Made by a program: the position numbers and the translations under genes. Below, piece after piece: positions 24,545 to 33,468 of a stretch of 54,410 bases of DNA; the stretch's first letter is position 1; each line of letters opens with the position of its first letter. Source of the DNA: Flavobacteriales bacterium UBA6049 (GTDB lineage Bacteria > Bacteroidota > Bacteroidia > Flavobacteriales_G > Salibacteraceae). The notes under the pieces were generated by a model, which was not told where the DNA came from, ran no database searches, and worked only from the letters and a program-made list of their open reading frames with translations. The stretch spans positions 1 through 54,410 of the forward strand of contig DIYR01000199.1 of the NCBI GenBank assembly GCA_002429085.1, in the 5' to 3' direction.

Positions 24545-25279
24545 TTAACTATTCCTCAAGTACTTGACCTTCCGATCTGCATCTGGATGGAAAAAATTAG
24601 CACGACCTTTTCGGATAAGAATCAACTTCTTCCCTGACTTTTTCAAACGATAGCCCATCGTTTCATTTATGTTTGGTTCCACAATTGCTACTCGCATCGG
24701 TACAGATAAAACATAGCTTTTGGGTTCATCACTTTTAATAATCATGGAGTATCCTAACCATGTATTTCCCCAATCCGTAGCCGTAAGGCTTAAGGAGTCC
24801 CCTTCTTGAACAGTAATTTTTAGAACTCCAAAAGGGCTTTCACCTCCTTGCGAAATCAATGAATCTCCTCGAAATAACTGGTAAGAAAGCATCATGGGCA
24901 CATGAGCATTTAATGCGTGAACCGCTCTAAAAACTGATATGCCTTGTACTTGGCATAAACTATCTGCTGGAGCTTCGAAAATTTCTGCAGTGTTCTGAGC
25001 TTCTATAGACGGTGTAAACTCAAACCTTATAGAATCTTTGGTCTGTATGAATCTTCCTGCACCAAAAAATTCTCCAAAATCACTGGTTTTGTGATATGTA
25101 AAAGTACCGTTCTCATAAAATGAAAAGTAGTTTCGCTCGTAAGCCCACATTGAGTTGTCTTCGTAATAAGATCCTTTTAACCTATTTATTTGAGCATCTA
25201 ACGAACTACAAATTGCAAGCAAGGCAAACAATAAAATGAGTTCATAAATCATCCTCCATGTTCTTCCTTCTTTAGTCAT
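24545..25279 (-). CDS. secreted protein of unknown function
   Basis: The product has a hydrophobic signal segment MIYELILLFALLAICSSLDAQ and a soluble mature part of about 210 residues. I use the ATG at 25279 (244 residues, short charged n-region MTKEGRTWR); ATGs at 25351 and 25252 are alternatives, and the first would place 33 non-hydrophobic residues before the signal. The early mature part, GSYYEDNSMWAYERNYFSFYENGTFTYHKTSDFGEFFGAGRF, resembles the lipocalin-like strands of small secreted Bacteroidetes proteins that describe a gain in display with text such as 'YxFxxNGTFxY', but no family is assigned. A basic C-terminus (RLKKSGKKLILIRKGRANFF) is notable. It stands alone. Confidence 0.6.
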   Translation of the reverse strand: MTKEGRTWRMIYELILLFALLAICSSLDAQINRLKGSYYEDNSMWAYERNYFSFYENGTFTYHKTSDFGEFFGAGRFIQTKDSIRFEFTPSIEAQNTAEIFEAPADSLCQVQGISVFRAVHALNAHVPMMLSYQLFRGDSLISQGGESPFGVLKITVQEGDSLSLTATDWGNTWLGYSMIIKSDEPKSYVLSVPMRVAIVEPNINETMGYRLKKSGKKLILIRKGRANFFHPDADRKVKYLRNS

Positions 25280-25417
25280 TCTCTCGACCATACAATAAGT
25301 TCTAAAATCTAACGTATCAGGTGTTTTCATCCACCTAAACAAGTAACTCATTTTGTAAATTTCTGTGAATCTATCTTAAAATGAGCAACATCACAAAAAC
25401 AAGGCTATTTTTGCGCG

Positions 25418-26104
25418 ATGCTCATCGGAGAAGATTATCCAAAACTTTCATTTGATTTTGCTGGTCTAACATTGCTCGAACCAATGGCAATAGTTACCAA
25501 CTTCATCATGGCTGGAGTAGCATTTTATTGTGCTTGGCGTATTTATAAGTGGGAAGCTGTTCGATTTGCTTCACTTTGGAAATGGTTCTTTATTAGTTAT
25601 GGCTTGGCTGGTTTTACAAGTGCATTTAGCCATGGTTTTTTTCTATACCTAGGATGGGGAAGCAAGATACCTGCTTGGGGATTTGGTGTAATCAGTATTG
25701 TATTCATGGAATTTGCCATGCTCACATTCATTGAAAAAGAACAAAACCGAAAGGTGTTGCAGTTTATGAGCATATCCAAAGCAGCTATGGTAATGACATT
25801 AGCATTCAACAACTGGAACTTTCTTCCTGTAGCAATAAATTCTGTTGTTTCTCTTCTGTTGATTATCGCCCCTACTGCTTACGTAATCTCGCGAAAAGGT
25901 GTATCCGGAATGAGATGGATCGTCACAGGAATCCTATTCCTAATTCCTGCTGCCATACTTTATTTAGGAAAAATCAATCCACATTTGTGGTTAAACAAAG
26001 ACGACCTCAGCCACTTACTTATGGCCGGGTCGTTATTCTTCTTTTTAAACGGAGTACTAGTATACCAATCGCACATATTGGCAAGCGCAATGAAGCGCGT
26101 TTAA
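25418..26104 (+). CDS. multi-pass integral membrane protein (DUF6962-like)
   Basis: The 228-residue protein is almost entirely hydrophobic, with about seven predicted membrane helices starting near residue 22 (MAIVTNFIMAGVAFYCAW) and ending at ALFFFLNGVLVYQSHIL-like helix near 215. Conserved-looking polar residues within membranes include SAFSHGFF in helix 2-3 and DDLSHLLMAGS before the last helix; such Ser/His/Asp sets recall CREST-type membrane hydrolases, but that is weak. I believe it corresponds to DUF6962. A TATTTTTG -7-like box ends five bases before the ATG, so the mRNA may be nearly leaderless, or the start is M23 at 25484. Its stop codon shares TTAA with the convergent E1 gene. Confidence 0.65.
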   Translation: MLIGEDYPKLSFDFAGLTLLEPMAIVTNFIMAGVAFYCAWRIYKWEAVRFASLWKWFFISYGLAGFTSAFSHGFFLYLGWGSKIPAWGFGVISIVFMEFAMLTFIEKEQNRKVLQFMSISKAAMVMTLAFNNWNFLPVAINSVVSLLLIIAPTAYVISRKGVSGMRWIVTGILFLIPAAILYLGKINPHLWLNKDDLSHLLMAGSLFFFLNGVLVYQSHILASAMKRV

Positions 26105-28077
26105 TACGCTACTAATTCGGCAACTACTTTCTCTAATTTATTGTTTGCTAAATATCCATTTTCTAATGTTGGAGCAAACGGAACTGCTGTATTAAGGCTA
26201 CCCAATCTCTTAACAGGTGCATCTAAATATTCAAATGCTTGATCCATAATTTTTGTAGCTATCTCAGCACCATAACCTCCAATTGCCACATCCTCATGCA
26301 ATACCAAAACTCTACCTGTTTTCTTAACCGAATTCATTATCGCTTCTTCGTCCAACGGTACAAGAGTTCTTAAATCAATCACCTCAATATCCCACTCAGG
26401 ATGATCATTAGCTAATTTCAAGGCCCAATGCACTCCCATTCCGTATGAAATAATAGAAATAGCATTTCCTTCTTTTACTGTAGCTGCCTTACCAAAAGGA
26501 ATCGTGTAGTACCCTTCTGGCACTTCTTGTGATAAGCTTCTATACAATGCTTTATGCTCAAAGAACATAACAGGGTTTGGATCTTCAAACGCTGTTAACA
26601 ACATACCTTTTGCATCTGCTGGAAAAGCTGGATAAGCAACTTTTAGTCCTGGTGTATGAGTAAACCAAGCTTCATTACTTTGAGAGTGATATGGGCCTGC
26701 TGCAACCCCTGCTCCAGTTGGCATTCTTACAACCACATCGGCTTGTTGTCCCCATCTCCAATGCGCCTTAGCTAAATTGTTACAAATCTGTGTGATTCCT
26801 TCAGATACGAAATCAGCAAATTGCATTTCAACCATCGCTTTTTGACCATTGATACTTAAACCTAGTCCTGCTCCTAAGATTGCTGACTCGCACAAAGGAG
26901 TGTTACGAACGCGTTCTTTCCCAAACTCTTCTACAAATCCTTCTGTGATTTTGAAAACACCACCATACTCAGCAATGTCTTGCCCCATTAATACAAGGCT
27001 ATCATGTTTACGCATAGCTTCTCGCAACCCATCTTGAATTGCATCTACTAAACGTAATTCTTTCGTTGAACCATTTGGTTTAGTTTCCTGTAACTCAAAT
27101 GGGGCATATACATCACGAAGCTCGCGCTCTTCATCAAACGCAACCAGTTCTTCAGCATCAGCTATTGCTAGAGAATCATTTATTTCTTTCTTTATGTCTT
27201 TCTTCCAAGATTCTACTTGGTCTACTGAAATAATTCCTTTTCCTAATAGGAATGCTTCAAAAGAAGTCACAGGATCCTTCTCTACCCACTCATCCTGAAT
27301 TCCTTCAGGATAATACTTTGTTCCAGAAGCTTCCTCATGTCCACGCATTCTGAATGTAATCATCTCAACCAACATGGGCTTACCCGTTGTTCGGATTGTT
27401 TCTGTTACCTCTTTCAACTTAGAAACTACTTCTAGAATGTTGTTTCCATCTATTTGAACAGTATCCAAACCATAGCCAATTCCTTTGTCTATGAATTGCT
27501 TACATCTAAACTGTTCTCTACTTGGTGTAGACAATCCCCATTGGTTGTTTTCAATTACAAACATGACAGGTAATTGCCATACTGCTGCGGTATTCAATGA
27601 TTCATGAAAATCTCCTTCACTTGCACCACCATCTCCTGTAAACACAGCAACCGCTTGTTGATTTTCTTTTAGTTTGTTTCCCAATGCAATTCCATCGGCA
27701 ACACCTAACTGAGGACCCAAGTGCGAAATCATGCCCACTATGTTATGTTGCTTACTACCAAAGTGAAAACTTCGATCTCTTCCTTTCGTAAAACCACTCA
27801 TCTTACCCTGGAACTGAGCAAACAAGCGATTCAAGGGAACATTTCGGGTTGTAAATAACCCTAAATTTCTGTGCATTGGAAGTAGATATTCTTCCTCTTT
27901 CATACAGTAAGTAACACCTACTGAAATAGCTTCTTGTCCCCAGCCAGAAAACCACTTCGAGATTTTCCCTTGGCGCAAGAGAATAAGCATTTTTTCTTCA
28001 ATTAGGCGAGGTTTAAGGAGTAATTGATACAATTCAACAAGTTCTTCGTTGCTGAATGATTCTGTATGAAAATTCAT
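26101..28077 (-). CDS. 2-oxoacid dehydrogenase E1, fused alpha and beta subunits
   Basis: The 658-residue protein joins an E1-alpha domain (about 1-310) and an E1-beta domain (about 330-658). The alpha part has the thiamine-diphosphate motif GDGGASEGDFHE...VIENNQW and the phosphorylation-loop-like RMRGHEEASG; the beta part has LMGQDIAEYGGVFKITEGF, PLCESAILGAGLGL and QMQFADF-like strands, ending with a transketolase C-terminal domain. It decarboxylates a branched-chain 2-oxoacid or pyruvate and passes the acyl group to E2 lipoamide. No E2 or E3 lies nearby, so it must work with proteins encoded elsewhere. Such fused E1 proteins are common in Bacteroidetes. The promoter is at 28103-28131. The substrate, probably 2-oxoisovalerate, is inferred. 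Confidence 0.92.
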   Translation of the reverse strand: MNFHTESFSNEELVELYQLLLKPRLIEEKMLILLRQGKISKWFSGWGQEAISVGVTYCMKEEEYLLPMHRNLGLFTTRNVPLNRLFAQFQGKMSGFTKGRDRSFHFGSKQHNIVGMISHLGPQLGVADGIALGNKLKENQQAVAVFTGDGGASEGDFHESLNTAAVWQLPVMFVIENNQWGLSTPSREQFRCKQFIDKGIGYGLDTVQIDGNNILEVVSKLKEVTETIRTTGKPMLVEMITFRMRGHEEASGTKYYPEGIQDEWVEKDPVTSFEAFLLGKGIISVDQVESWKKDIKKEINDSLAIADAEELVAFDEERELRDVYAPFELQETKPNGSTKELRLVDAIQDGLREAMRKHDSLVLMGQDIAEYGGVFKITEGFVEEFGKERVRNTPLCESAILGAGLGLSINGQKAMVEMQFADFVSEGITQICNNLAKAHWRWGQQADVVVRMPTGAGVAAGPYHSQSNEAWFTHTPGLKVAYPAFPADAKGMLLTAFEDPNPVMFFEHKALYRSLSQEVPEGYYTIPFGKAATVKEGNAISIISYGMGVHWALKLANDHPEWDIEVIDLRTLVPLDEEAIMNSVKKTGRVLVLHEDVAIGGYGAEIATKIMDQAFEYLDAPVKRLGSLNTAVPFAPTLENGYLANNKLEKVVAELVAY

Positions 28078-28102
28078 CTATGTTGTTCGTTTTTCGAGCC
28101 GT

Positions 28103-28131
28103 CAAATTTAGCCATTCTGAAATGGTAACAA
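28103..28131 (-). promoter_or_regulatory. Bacteroidetes-type promoter of the E1 gene
   Basis: On the minus strand TTG (28131-28129), an 18-base spacer, then TAAATTTG (28110-28103) matches the TTG/TAnnTTTG consensus. The start codon at 28077 leaves a leader of about 20 bases. Confidence 0.65.
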
Positions 28132-28165
28132 TCAACCTTACAAACGGATTGCAACCGAGAGAAAG

Positions 28166-28181
28166 ATAATTACGTAATTAT
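28166..28181. promoter_or_regulatory. perfect 16-bp palindrome in a divergent promoter region
   Basis: ATAATTAC-GTAATTAT, no spacer, lies between the E1 gene (minus) and the LtaS-like gene (plus). Its place suggests a dimeric regulator site, though AT-rich palindromes can occur by chance. Confidence 0.35.
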
Positions 28182-28227
28182 TACTTCAAATCAGATTAGA
28201 TGCTAAGTAATATCTTCGCCAGCTCTA

Positions 28228-30108
28228 ATGAAAATGCTTCGTAAAGGATATCAATTATTAGTGCAGCTTAGTGTTGGTTTACTGATGTTTATCATCGGAA
28301 GAGCACTATTTTGGAGTTTCAACGCAGATTTCTTTGAAGGTGCCGACTGGAAAATTGTTTTTTACGGTTTGCGATTTGATATCTCAGCTATATCATGGCT
28401 TTTTCTTCCTTTTATCTTGGTTTCTTTAATCAGTTGGTGGGTAAAATGGAACTGGAATACTGCACTTCGTGTCCTTTTTCATGTTAGTAATACTATTGCT
28501 ATTACTCTGAATATGATTGATGTGGAGTTTTATCCTTTCACATTTCGAAGGAGCACTTTTGAGTTGTTTGAATTCTTGCAAGGTGAATCGAATACAATTG
28601 GTTTAGTAGGGCAATATGCCCTTGATTTTTGGCATTTGTTTGTAATCGCTGGAATTATGTTCTATTCGAGCGACAAACTATATCAGCTAGCTACAAACCG
28701 TATTAAAACAACTGCCCCAAGTAACCTTTCGGAGTACGGTGTTACTGGTGCAACTACTTTAGCAATGCTTGGGTTATGGGTACTAGGTATTCGTGGCGGA
28801 ACACAGTTAGTTCCTATTTCATTAGTAGATGCAGGAAATGTTGTTTCTGCTAAATACACCCCGTTGGTGTTGAATACTCCGTTTACTATGCTCAAAACAA
28901 TTGAAAGCGGACATTTGGAAGAGCTGGATTACTTATTAGAAGAAGAAGTTGAAAACCAATGGACATTTAATCATGCCCCAAATCCCAATGGTAGATTCAA
29001 AGATCAAAATGTAGTTATTCTAATTTTAGAGAGTTTCTCGTTTGAATATATTGGACATTATCACCCAGAACAGAAAATCAGTTACACACCTGTTTTAGAC
29101 TCCATTTTATCTAAAGGATTAGATTTTAGTCACTTTTTTGCCAATGGTAAAAGAAGTATAGATGGTATTCCTGCTGTTCTTTCTGGTTTACCTCCATTAA
29201 TGAACACTCCTTACATTACTTCTACGTATGCCTCTAATCACATCAGTAGTATTGCCGATAAATTGAAAGAAAAAGGCTACAGTTCTAGCTTTTATCATGG
29301 GGGTGCAAACGGAACCATGGGATTTGAATCATTTATGAGTCTAGCCAATTTTGATAGGTATGTTGGCATGAATGAATATCCGAATAAAGAAGCCGATTTT
29401 GATGGCAACTGGGGAATCTTCGATGATGCTTTCTTTGATTTCTATGCCACTGAATTGTCTAAAGAAAAAGAACCATTTGTTAGTTCATTTTTCTCATTGT
29501 CTTCTCATCATCCGTATGCTATTCCTGAAAGACTTAAAGGTAAATTCAATGAAGGTCCTCACCCTATTTACAAAGCAGTTAATTATGCCGACTATGCCCT
29601 AGGTGAATTCTTTAAAAAGGCATCGCAGCAGCCTTGGTTCAACAATACTTTGTTCGTGATTACAGCCGATCATGCAAGTTATCTAACAGATCCTAGGTAT
29701 AATAACTCTGTAGGTGTATTTAGAATTCCATTAGTATTTTATCATCCCAGCGATACTACTTTAACAGGAACCATAGATTTAGCAACTGACCAGCTATCTG
29801 TTACTCCTACCCTACTCAATTGGCTTGGTTACCCTAATTCATACTTTAGCTTTGGTGAAGTAATCGGTGAAACTGCTGAAGGATTTGTAGTAACATTTAC
29901 AAACAATCGGTATCAAATTCTTACGAACCAATACGTATTGATCTTTGACGGAACATCAGTTAAAGGCGTTTTTGAATATGATGTTGATGTTAATCAAGAA
30001 CATGATTTACAACACCTGCAACCTGAATTAACTGACCAATTACTAAAAAAACTGCAAGCTTTTATTCAAGCATATAATTATAGAATGATCCATAATGAGT
30101 TATCCTAA
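28228..30108 (+). CDS. LTA-synthase-like membrane phosphoglycerol/phosphoethanolamine transferase
   Basis: The 626-residue protein has about five N-terminal membrane helices (about 10-30, 52-72, 80-98, 130-147, 173-190) and a periplasmic sulfatase-fold domain (about 255-600). Catalytic elements: the metal-binding ILESFSFEYIG (E268), the nucleophile loop NGKRSIDGIPAVLSGLP, in which S310 takes the place of LtaS threonine, SSHHPY, and TADHASYLTD. LtaS proteins transfer glycerophosphate from phosphatidylglycerol and release diacylglycerol; related enzymes transfer phosphoethanolamine. Bacteroidetes make no lipoteichoic acid, so the acceptor may be a glycan, lipid A or membrane lipid. The 3' end overlaps the next gene, a DAG-kinase type, by 14 bp, which fits recycling of diacylglycerol. 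The acceptor is not known. Confidence 0.85.
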   Translation: MKMLRKGYQLLVQLSVGLLMFIIGRALFWSFNADFFEGADWKIVFYGLRFDISAISWLFLPFILVSLISWWVKWNWNTALRVLFHVSNTIAITLNMIDVEFYPFTFRRSTFELFEFLQGESNTIGLVGQYALDFWHLFVIAGIMFYSSDKLYQLATNRIKTTAPSNLSEYGVTGATTLAMLGLWVLGIRGGTQLVPISLVDAGNVVSAKYTPLVLNTPFTMLKTIESGHLEELDYLLEEEVENQWTFNHAPNPNGRFKDQNVVILILESFSFEYIGHYHPEQKISYTPVLDSILSKGLDFSHFFANGKRSIDGIPAVLSGLPPLMNTPYITSTYASNHISSIADKLKEKGYSSSFYHGGANGTMGFESFMSLANFDRYVGMNEYPNKEADFDGNWGIFDDAFFDFYATELSKEKEPFVSSFFSLSSHHPYAIPERLKGKFNEGPHPIYKAVNYADYALGEFFKKASQQPWFNNTLFVITADHASYLTDPRYNNSVGVFRIPLVFYHPSDTTLTGTIDLATDQLSVTPTLLNWLGYPNSYFSFGEVIGETAEGFVVTFTNNRYQILTNQYVLIFDGTSVKGVFEYDVDVNQEHDLQHLQPELTDQLLKKLQAFIQAYNYRMIHNELS

Positions 30109-30976
30109 TTCTAACAGAAAATTTGGGTTTATTATTAACCCTATTGCTGGTCATGGTCATTCTAGAGCCGAACGAATAATTAAAGACTACCAAAAACAGC
30201 ATGCTGACTTCTCTAAATTATTCTTTACAGAAGCCCCAGGGCATGCCAGCGAATTGGCCTCTAAAGCCATTGAAGAAGGGTTGATTCCAGTTGCAGTTGG
30301 TGGAGATGGAACAGTAAACGAAGTTGCTCAGTCTGTTATTAAGCATCATGGTCAAATGGGCTTGATTCCAAGAGGATCAGGAAACGGAGTTGCTAGGCAT
30401 TTAGGTATTAGTATGAATCCTAAAGAAGCGTTACAGCAATTGTTGACTGGTACGGTTCAACAAATTGATACTGGTACTGTAAACAACAAAACGTTTGTGA
30501 TGCTGGTGGGATTTGGCTTCGATGCAGTTGTTGCTTATAAAATGAGTAAGTCTAAAACGAGAGGACTTCAAGCATACGTGAGAATCTGCTTACAAGAATG
30601 GCAACGCTACAAGCCCAAGAAGATTGATATTGATATAGATGGCGACTATTATTCGTTCGATAACTTCATGACTTCTATTTCTAATGCTTCTCAATTTGGA
30701 AACAACTTCTATCAAGCTCCTTTGGCTAGTGTAAGAGATGGGTTATTAGATATTGGAACTATAACACCTTTTCCTATGATTGCTGCCGCAGATATTGCAC
30801 TGCGAATGGTTACAAAAAGTATTGATGCATCTCGTTACAAAACTGGCAAGCAGGGCAAATCCATTAAAATTGTAACCGATTCTACTGTGATGAACGTTGA
30901 TGGAGAAGCAATTAAGTTTAGTGGAGAAGCAAACATTGAAATAAAACCTAGCTCTCTCTCCATTATACGTCCATAG
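30095..30976 (+). CDS. diacylglycerol kinase / YegS-like lipid kinase
   Basis: The 293-residue cytoplasmic enzyme has the complete DAGK catalytic signature: the phosphate loop INPIAGHGHS, the GGDGTVNEVAQS motif (nucleotide binding), and PRGSGNGVARHLGI. The C-terminal beta-sandwich has DGLLDI and the VNVDGE-type motif (MNVDGEAIKF). It would phosphorylate diacylglycerol, or another lipid alcohol, to phosphatidate at the inner membrane. Its ATG lies 14 bp inside the LtaS-like gene, so the two are probably translated together and linked in one cycle: the transferase makes diacylglycerol, this enzyme recovers it. Bacterial DgkB, YegS and BmrU share this fold, so the lipid is not certain. Confidence 0.88.
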   Translation: MSYPNSNRKFGFIINPIAGHGHSRAERIIKDYQKQHADFSKLFFTEAPGHASELASKAIEEGLIPVAVGGDGTVNEVAQSVIKHHGQMGLIPRGSGNGVARHLGISMNPKEALQQLLTGTVQQIDTGTVNNKTFVMLVGFGFDAVVAYKMSKSKTRGLQAYVRICLQEWQRYKPKKIDIDIDGDYYSFDNFMTSISNASQFGNNFYQAPLASVRDGLLDIGTITPFPMIAAADIALRMVTKSIDASRYKTGKQGKSIKIVTDSTVMNVDGEAIKFSGEANIEIKPSSLSIIRP

Positions 30977-31018
30977 AGGTATTGTAACAGGCTCAATCGC
31001 TTTGTTATCTTTACCGCC

Positions 31019-32899
31019 ATGCAAATACTGAGTAGATTACTACTGCTTTTCTTTTTTATTCTAGGAAGCCATCAAATTGTTGATGCTCAATCATTAGAAA
31101 TACCAGAATGGATCATGGCCGGTGTTTCATACGAAATTCCAGTTCATGATGTTGATGGAACTCTCATCTCTATTAACGGGGAAAACATAGAATTATCCAA
31201 AGGAAGCGAGCATGTATTCATAGAATATACATTTCAATCCGAGGATACCGAAATACTATTCAGAGCAAATGAGAAATCTCTTACATATTCGGTAAACCCT
31301 ATCCCCCTCTGGTTATCTATCATTCCTCCACTCTTAGCCATCTTCTTAGCCCTGATAACTAGAGAGGTACTCACCTCATTGTTTCTAGGCATATTCTCAG
31401 GAAGTGCAATCATTGGTTTTTACTCAAACGGTGTAAAAGGTATTTGGAGCGGTTTGCTAAGCATTTTCGATACATACGTGGTTGAGGCAATGGCTGATAG
31501 AGGGCATATTTCTATCATTATTTTTTCTATGACCATTGGAGCCATTGTTACTCTAATTTCCAAAAATGGAGGTATGCAGGGAGTGGTTAAGTATATCAGT
31601 AGATATGCGAAAGATGCAAGAAGTGGTCAATTAGCGACCTACGTTCTTGGAATTGCTATCTTCTTTGATGATTATGCCAATACGTTGGTTGTAGGCAATA
31701 CTATGCGTGCCGTTACAGATAGACTAAACGTATCTAGAGAGAAACTCGCATATATTGTAGATTCTACAGCAGCACCTATTGCCGCACTAGCGTTTGTTAC
31801 CACATGGATAGGTGCCGAACTTGGATACATAGAAGAAGGTGTAGCACAAATACCTGAGCTTGATGAAGGAGCCTACAGCATTTTCTTAAACTCACTACCA
31901 TACAGCTACTACCCTATTCTCACCTTGGTGTTCATCTTAATTTTGATATGGTACCAGCGTGATTTTGGGCCAATGCTTTCTGTAGAAAAGGATGCAAGAG
32001 CCGGACGCATTAGAGAAGGAGCTAGTGGGATACAATCTGCTGAATTGGCCTTGTTTGAACCTGCTGACAAAGCTCCAATTAAAGCGTATAATGCAATTGC
32101 TCCAATAGCAGTAATTATTTTAGGAACCATGATTGGCTTAGTATATACCGGATGGGATGCTCAAACATGGAGTTCAGATATAGGTTTATTTAGAAAACTA
32201 AGTGTAATCATTGGAAACAGTGACTCTTATGTTGCCCTGATGTGGTCATCTTTATGTGGATTAATCTTAGCTATATTAATGACTGTATCTCAAAAAATCA
32301 TGAAACTTTCTGATACGATGGAAGTAGTAATTGCTGGTTATAAAACCATGGTTACGGCAATGATGATTTTGTTGCTAGCATGGTCTTTAGCAAGTGTTAC
32401 TGAGCATATGGAAACTGCAAGTTTCTTAGAAAGTTTATGGTCACCGTCTCTAAGCCCCATCTGGCTGCCAGCTGTAACATTCATTCTAGCTGCATTGGTT
32501 TCGTTCTCAACAGGATCAAGTTGGGGAACAATGGCCATTCTTTACCCCTTATTGCTACCAACGGCTTTTTCAATTTGTACCGAAGCCGGTTATGAATTAA
32601 CAGAAACGCTACCAATTTTCTACAACCTTGTAAGTTGCATTTTAGCTGGTTCTGTTTTAGGAGATCACTGTTCTCCAATTTCTGATACCACAATTCTGAG
32701 TTCATTAGCCGCGGGATGTAACCATATTTCGCATGTCAAAACACAAATGCCATATGCTCTAACCGTTGGTTTTGTTTCGATTACCCTTGGTACAATTGGC
32801 ACAGCAATGGGACTACCAAATTGGATTGCATTTTTAATTGGAATTGCACTCTGTTGGCTTATCGTTCTAAAAATTGGACAGAAAAACGAAGTCATTTGA
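31019..32899 (+). CDS. NhaC-family Na+/H+ antiporter with N-terminal exported domain
   Basis: The 626-residue protein has about eleven membrane helices from residue 92 onwards (WLSIIPPLLAIFLALITREV) and the conserved NhaC-type core: FFDDYANTLVVGNTMRAV, DSTAAPIAALAFVTTWIGAELGYI, FSTGSSWGTMAILYPL and GDHCSPISDTTILSS. It exchanges sodium for protons, or an organic solute. The N-terminus is unusual: a cleavable-looking signal (MQILSRLLLLFFFILGSHQIVDAQ) and a beta-rich, soluble segment (25-90) before the first helix, which would lie in the periplasm. A DUF-like extension of this sort is seen in some Bacteroidetes antiporters, as far as I recall. It stands 42 bp after the lipid-kinase gene and may be in the same transcript. 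Confidence 0.88.
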   Translation: MQILSRLLLLFFFILGSHQIVDAQSLEIPEWIMAGVSYEIPVHDVDGTLISINGENIELSKGSEHVFIEYTFQSEDTEILFRANEKSLTYSVNPIPLWLSIIPPLLAIFLALITREVLTSLFLGIFSGSAIIGFYSNGVKGIWSGLLSIFDTYVVEAMADRGHISIIIFSMTIGAIVTLISKNGGMQGVVKYISRYAKDARSGQLATYVLGIAIFFDDYANTLVVGNTMRAVTDRLNVSREKLAYIVDSTAAPIAALAFVTTWIGAELGYIEEGVAQIPELDEGAYSIFLNSLPYSYYPILTLVFILILIWYQRDFGPMLSVEKDARAGRIREGASGIQSAELALFEPADKAPIKAYNAIAPIAVIILGTMIGLVYTGWDAQTWSSDIGLFRKLSVIIGNSDSYVALMWSSLCGLILAILMTVSQKIMKLSDTMEVVIAGYKTMVTAMMILLLAWSLASVTEHMETASFLESLWSPSLSPIWLPAVTFILAALVSFSTGSSWGTMAILYPLLLPTAFSICTEAGYELTETLPIFYNLVSCILAGSVLGDHCSPISDTTILSSLAAGCNHISHVKTQMPYALTVGFVSITLGTIGTAMGLPNWIAFLIGIALCWLIVLKIGQKNEVI

Positions 32900-33003
32900 G
32901 TTTAGGCAGCATCAATTTGAGATTTTGGTTAAAATAACAACTATTTATTTCGTTGTACCTTTCCAATGCAAAAGAATGCCTCGTTTAACCCTAAGTTATA
33001 ACT

Positions 33004-33393
33004 GTGAGTTTTTTACTAGTTGACGATGACATCATTTTTAGAACAATTGCGATGAAACAAATCGAACTGTTCAGAATTACCGATGAAGTAATTCAAGCCG
33101 AAAATGGTCGTGAGGCATTGCGAAAGTTAACTGAAGCTGCAAAAAGCGGAAATTTGCCGAAAGCCGTTTTGCTTGATTTAAATATGCCCATTATGAATGG
33201 TTGGGATTTCCTAACTCAGTTAGAAGAGTGTGAAATTCAAGTTGTGCGAGAGCTTCCTGTTTGGGTTGTTACATCTAGCATTAGTACAGACGATGCAGAT
33301 AAAGCACGTACTTTCAAGCAAGTGAAAGGGTTAATCAACAAACCTTTATCAAAAGAAAATCTTGAGCTAATTAAGAGCGCTCTTTTGAATTAG
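33004..33393 (+). CDS. single-domain (CheY-like) response regulator
   Basis: The 129-residue receiver domain has the acidic pair and metal site DDD (residues 7-9 of LLVDDDIIF), the phospho-acceptor D in AVLLDLNMPIMNGWDF, the conserved S/T in VVTSSIS, and the K in INKPLSKEN. There is no output domain, so it acts by protein contact or as a phosphotransfer step. The start is a GTG at 33004; an in-frame TAA at 32992-32994 rules out extension. It is 75 bp upstream of a large PAS histidine kinase on the same strand, so they probably form a pair. Confidence 0.9.
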   Translation: MSFLLVDDDIIFRTIAMKQIELFRITDEVIQAENGREALRKLTEAAKSGNLPKAVLLDLNMPIMNGWDFLTQLEECEIQVVRELPVWVVTSSISTDDADKARTFKQVKGLINKPLSKENLELIKSALLN

Positions 33394-33468
33394 TGTTTTT
33401 TACATTTTCTGTGCCCTTTCTATTCTTCCTCTGCTATTTTAGTCAAGTATTAAATTGCATTCTACGTC

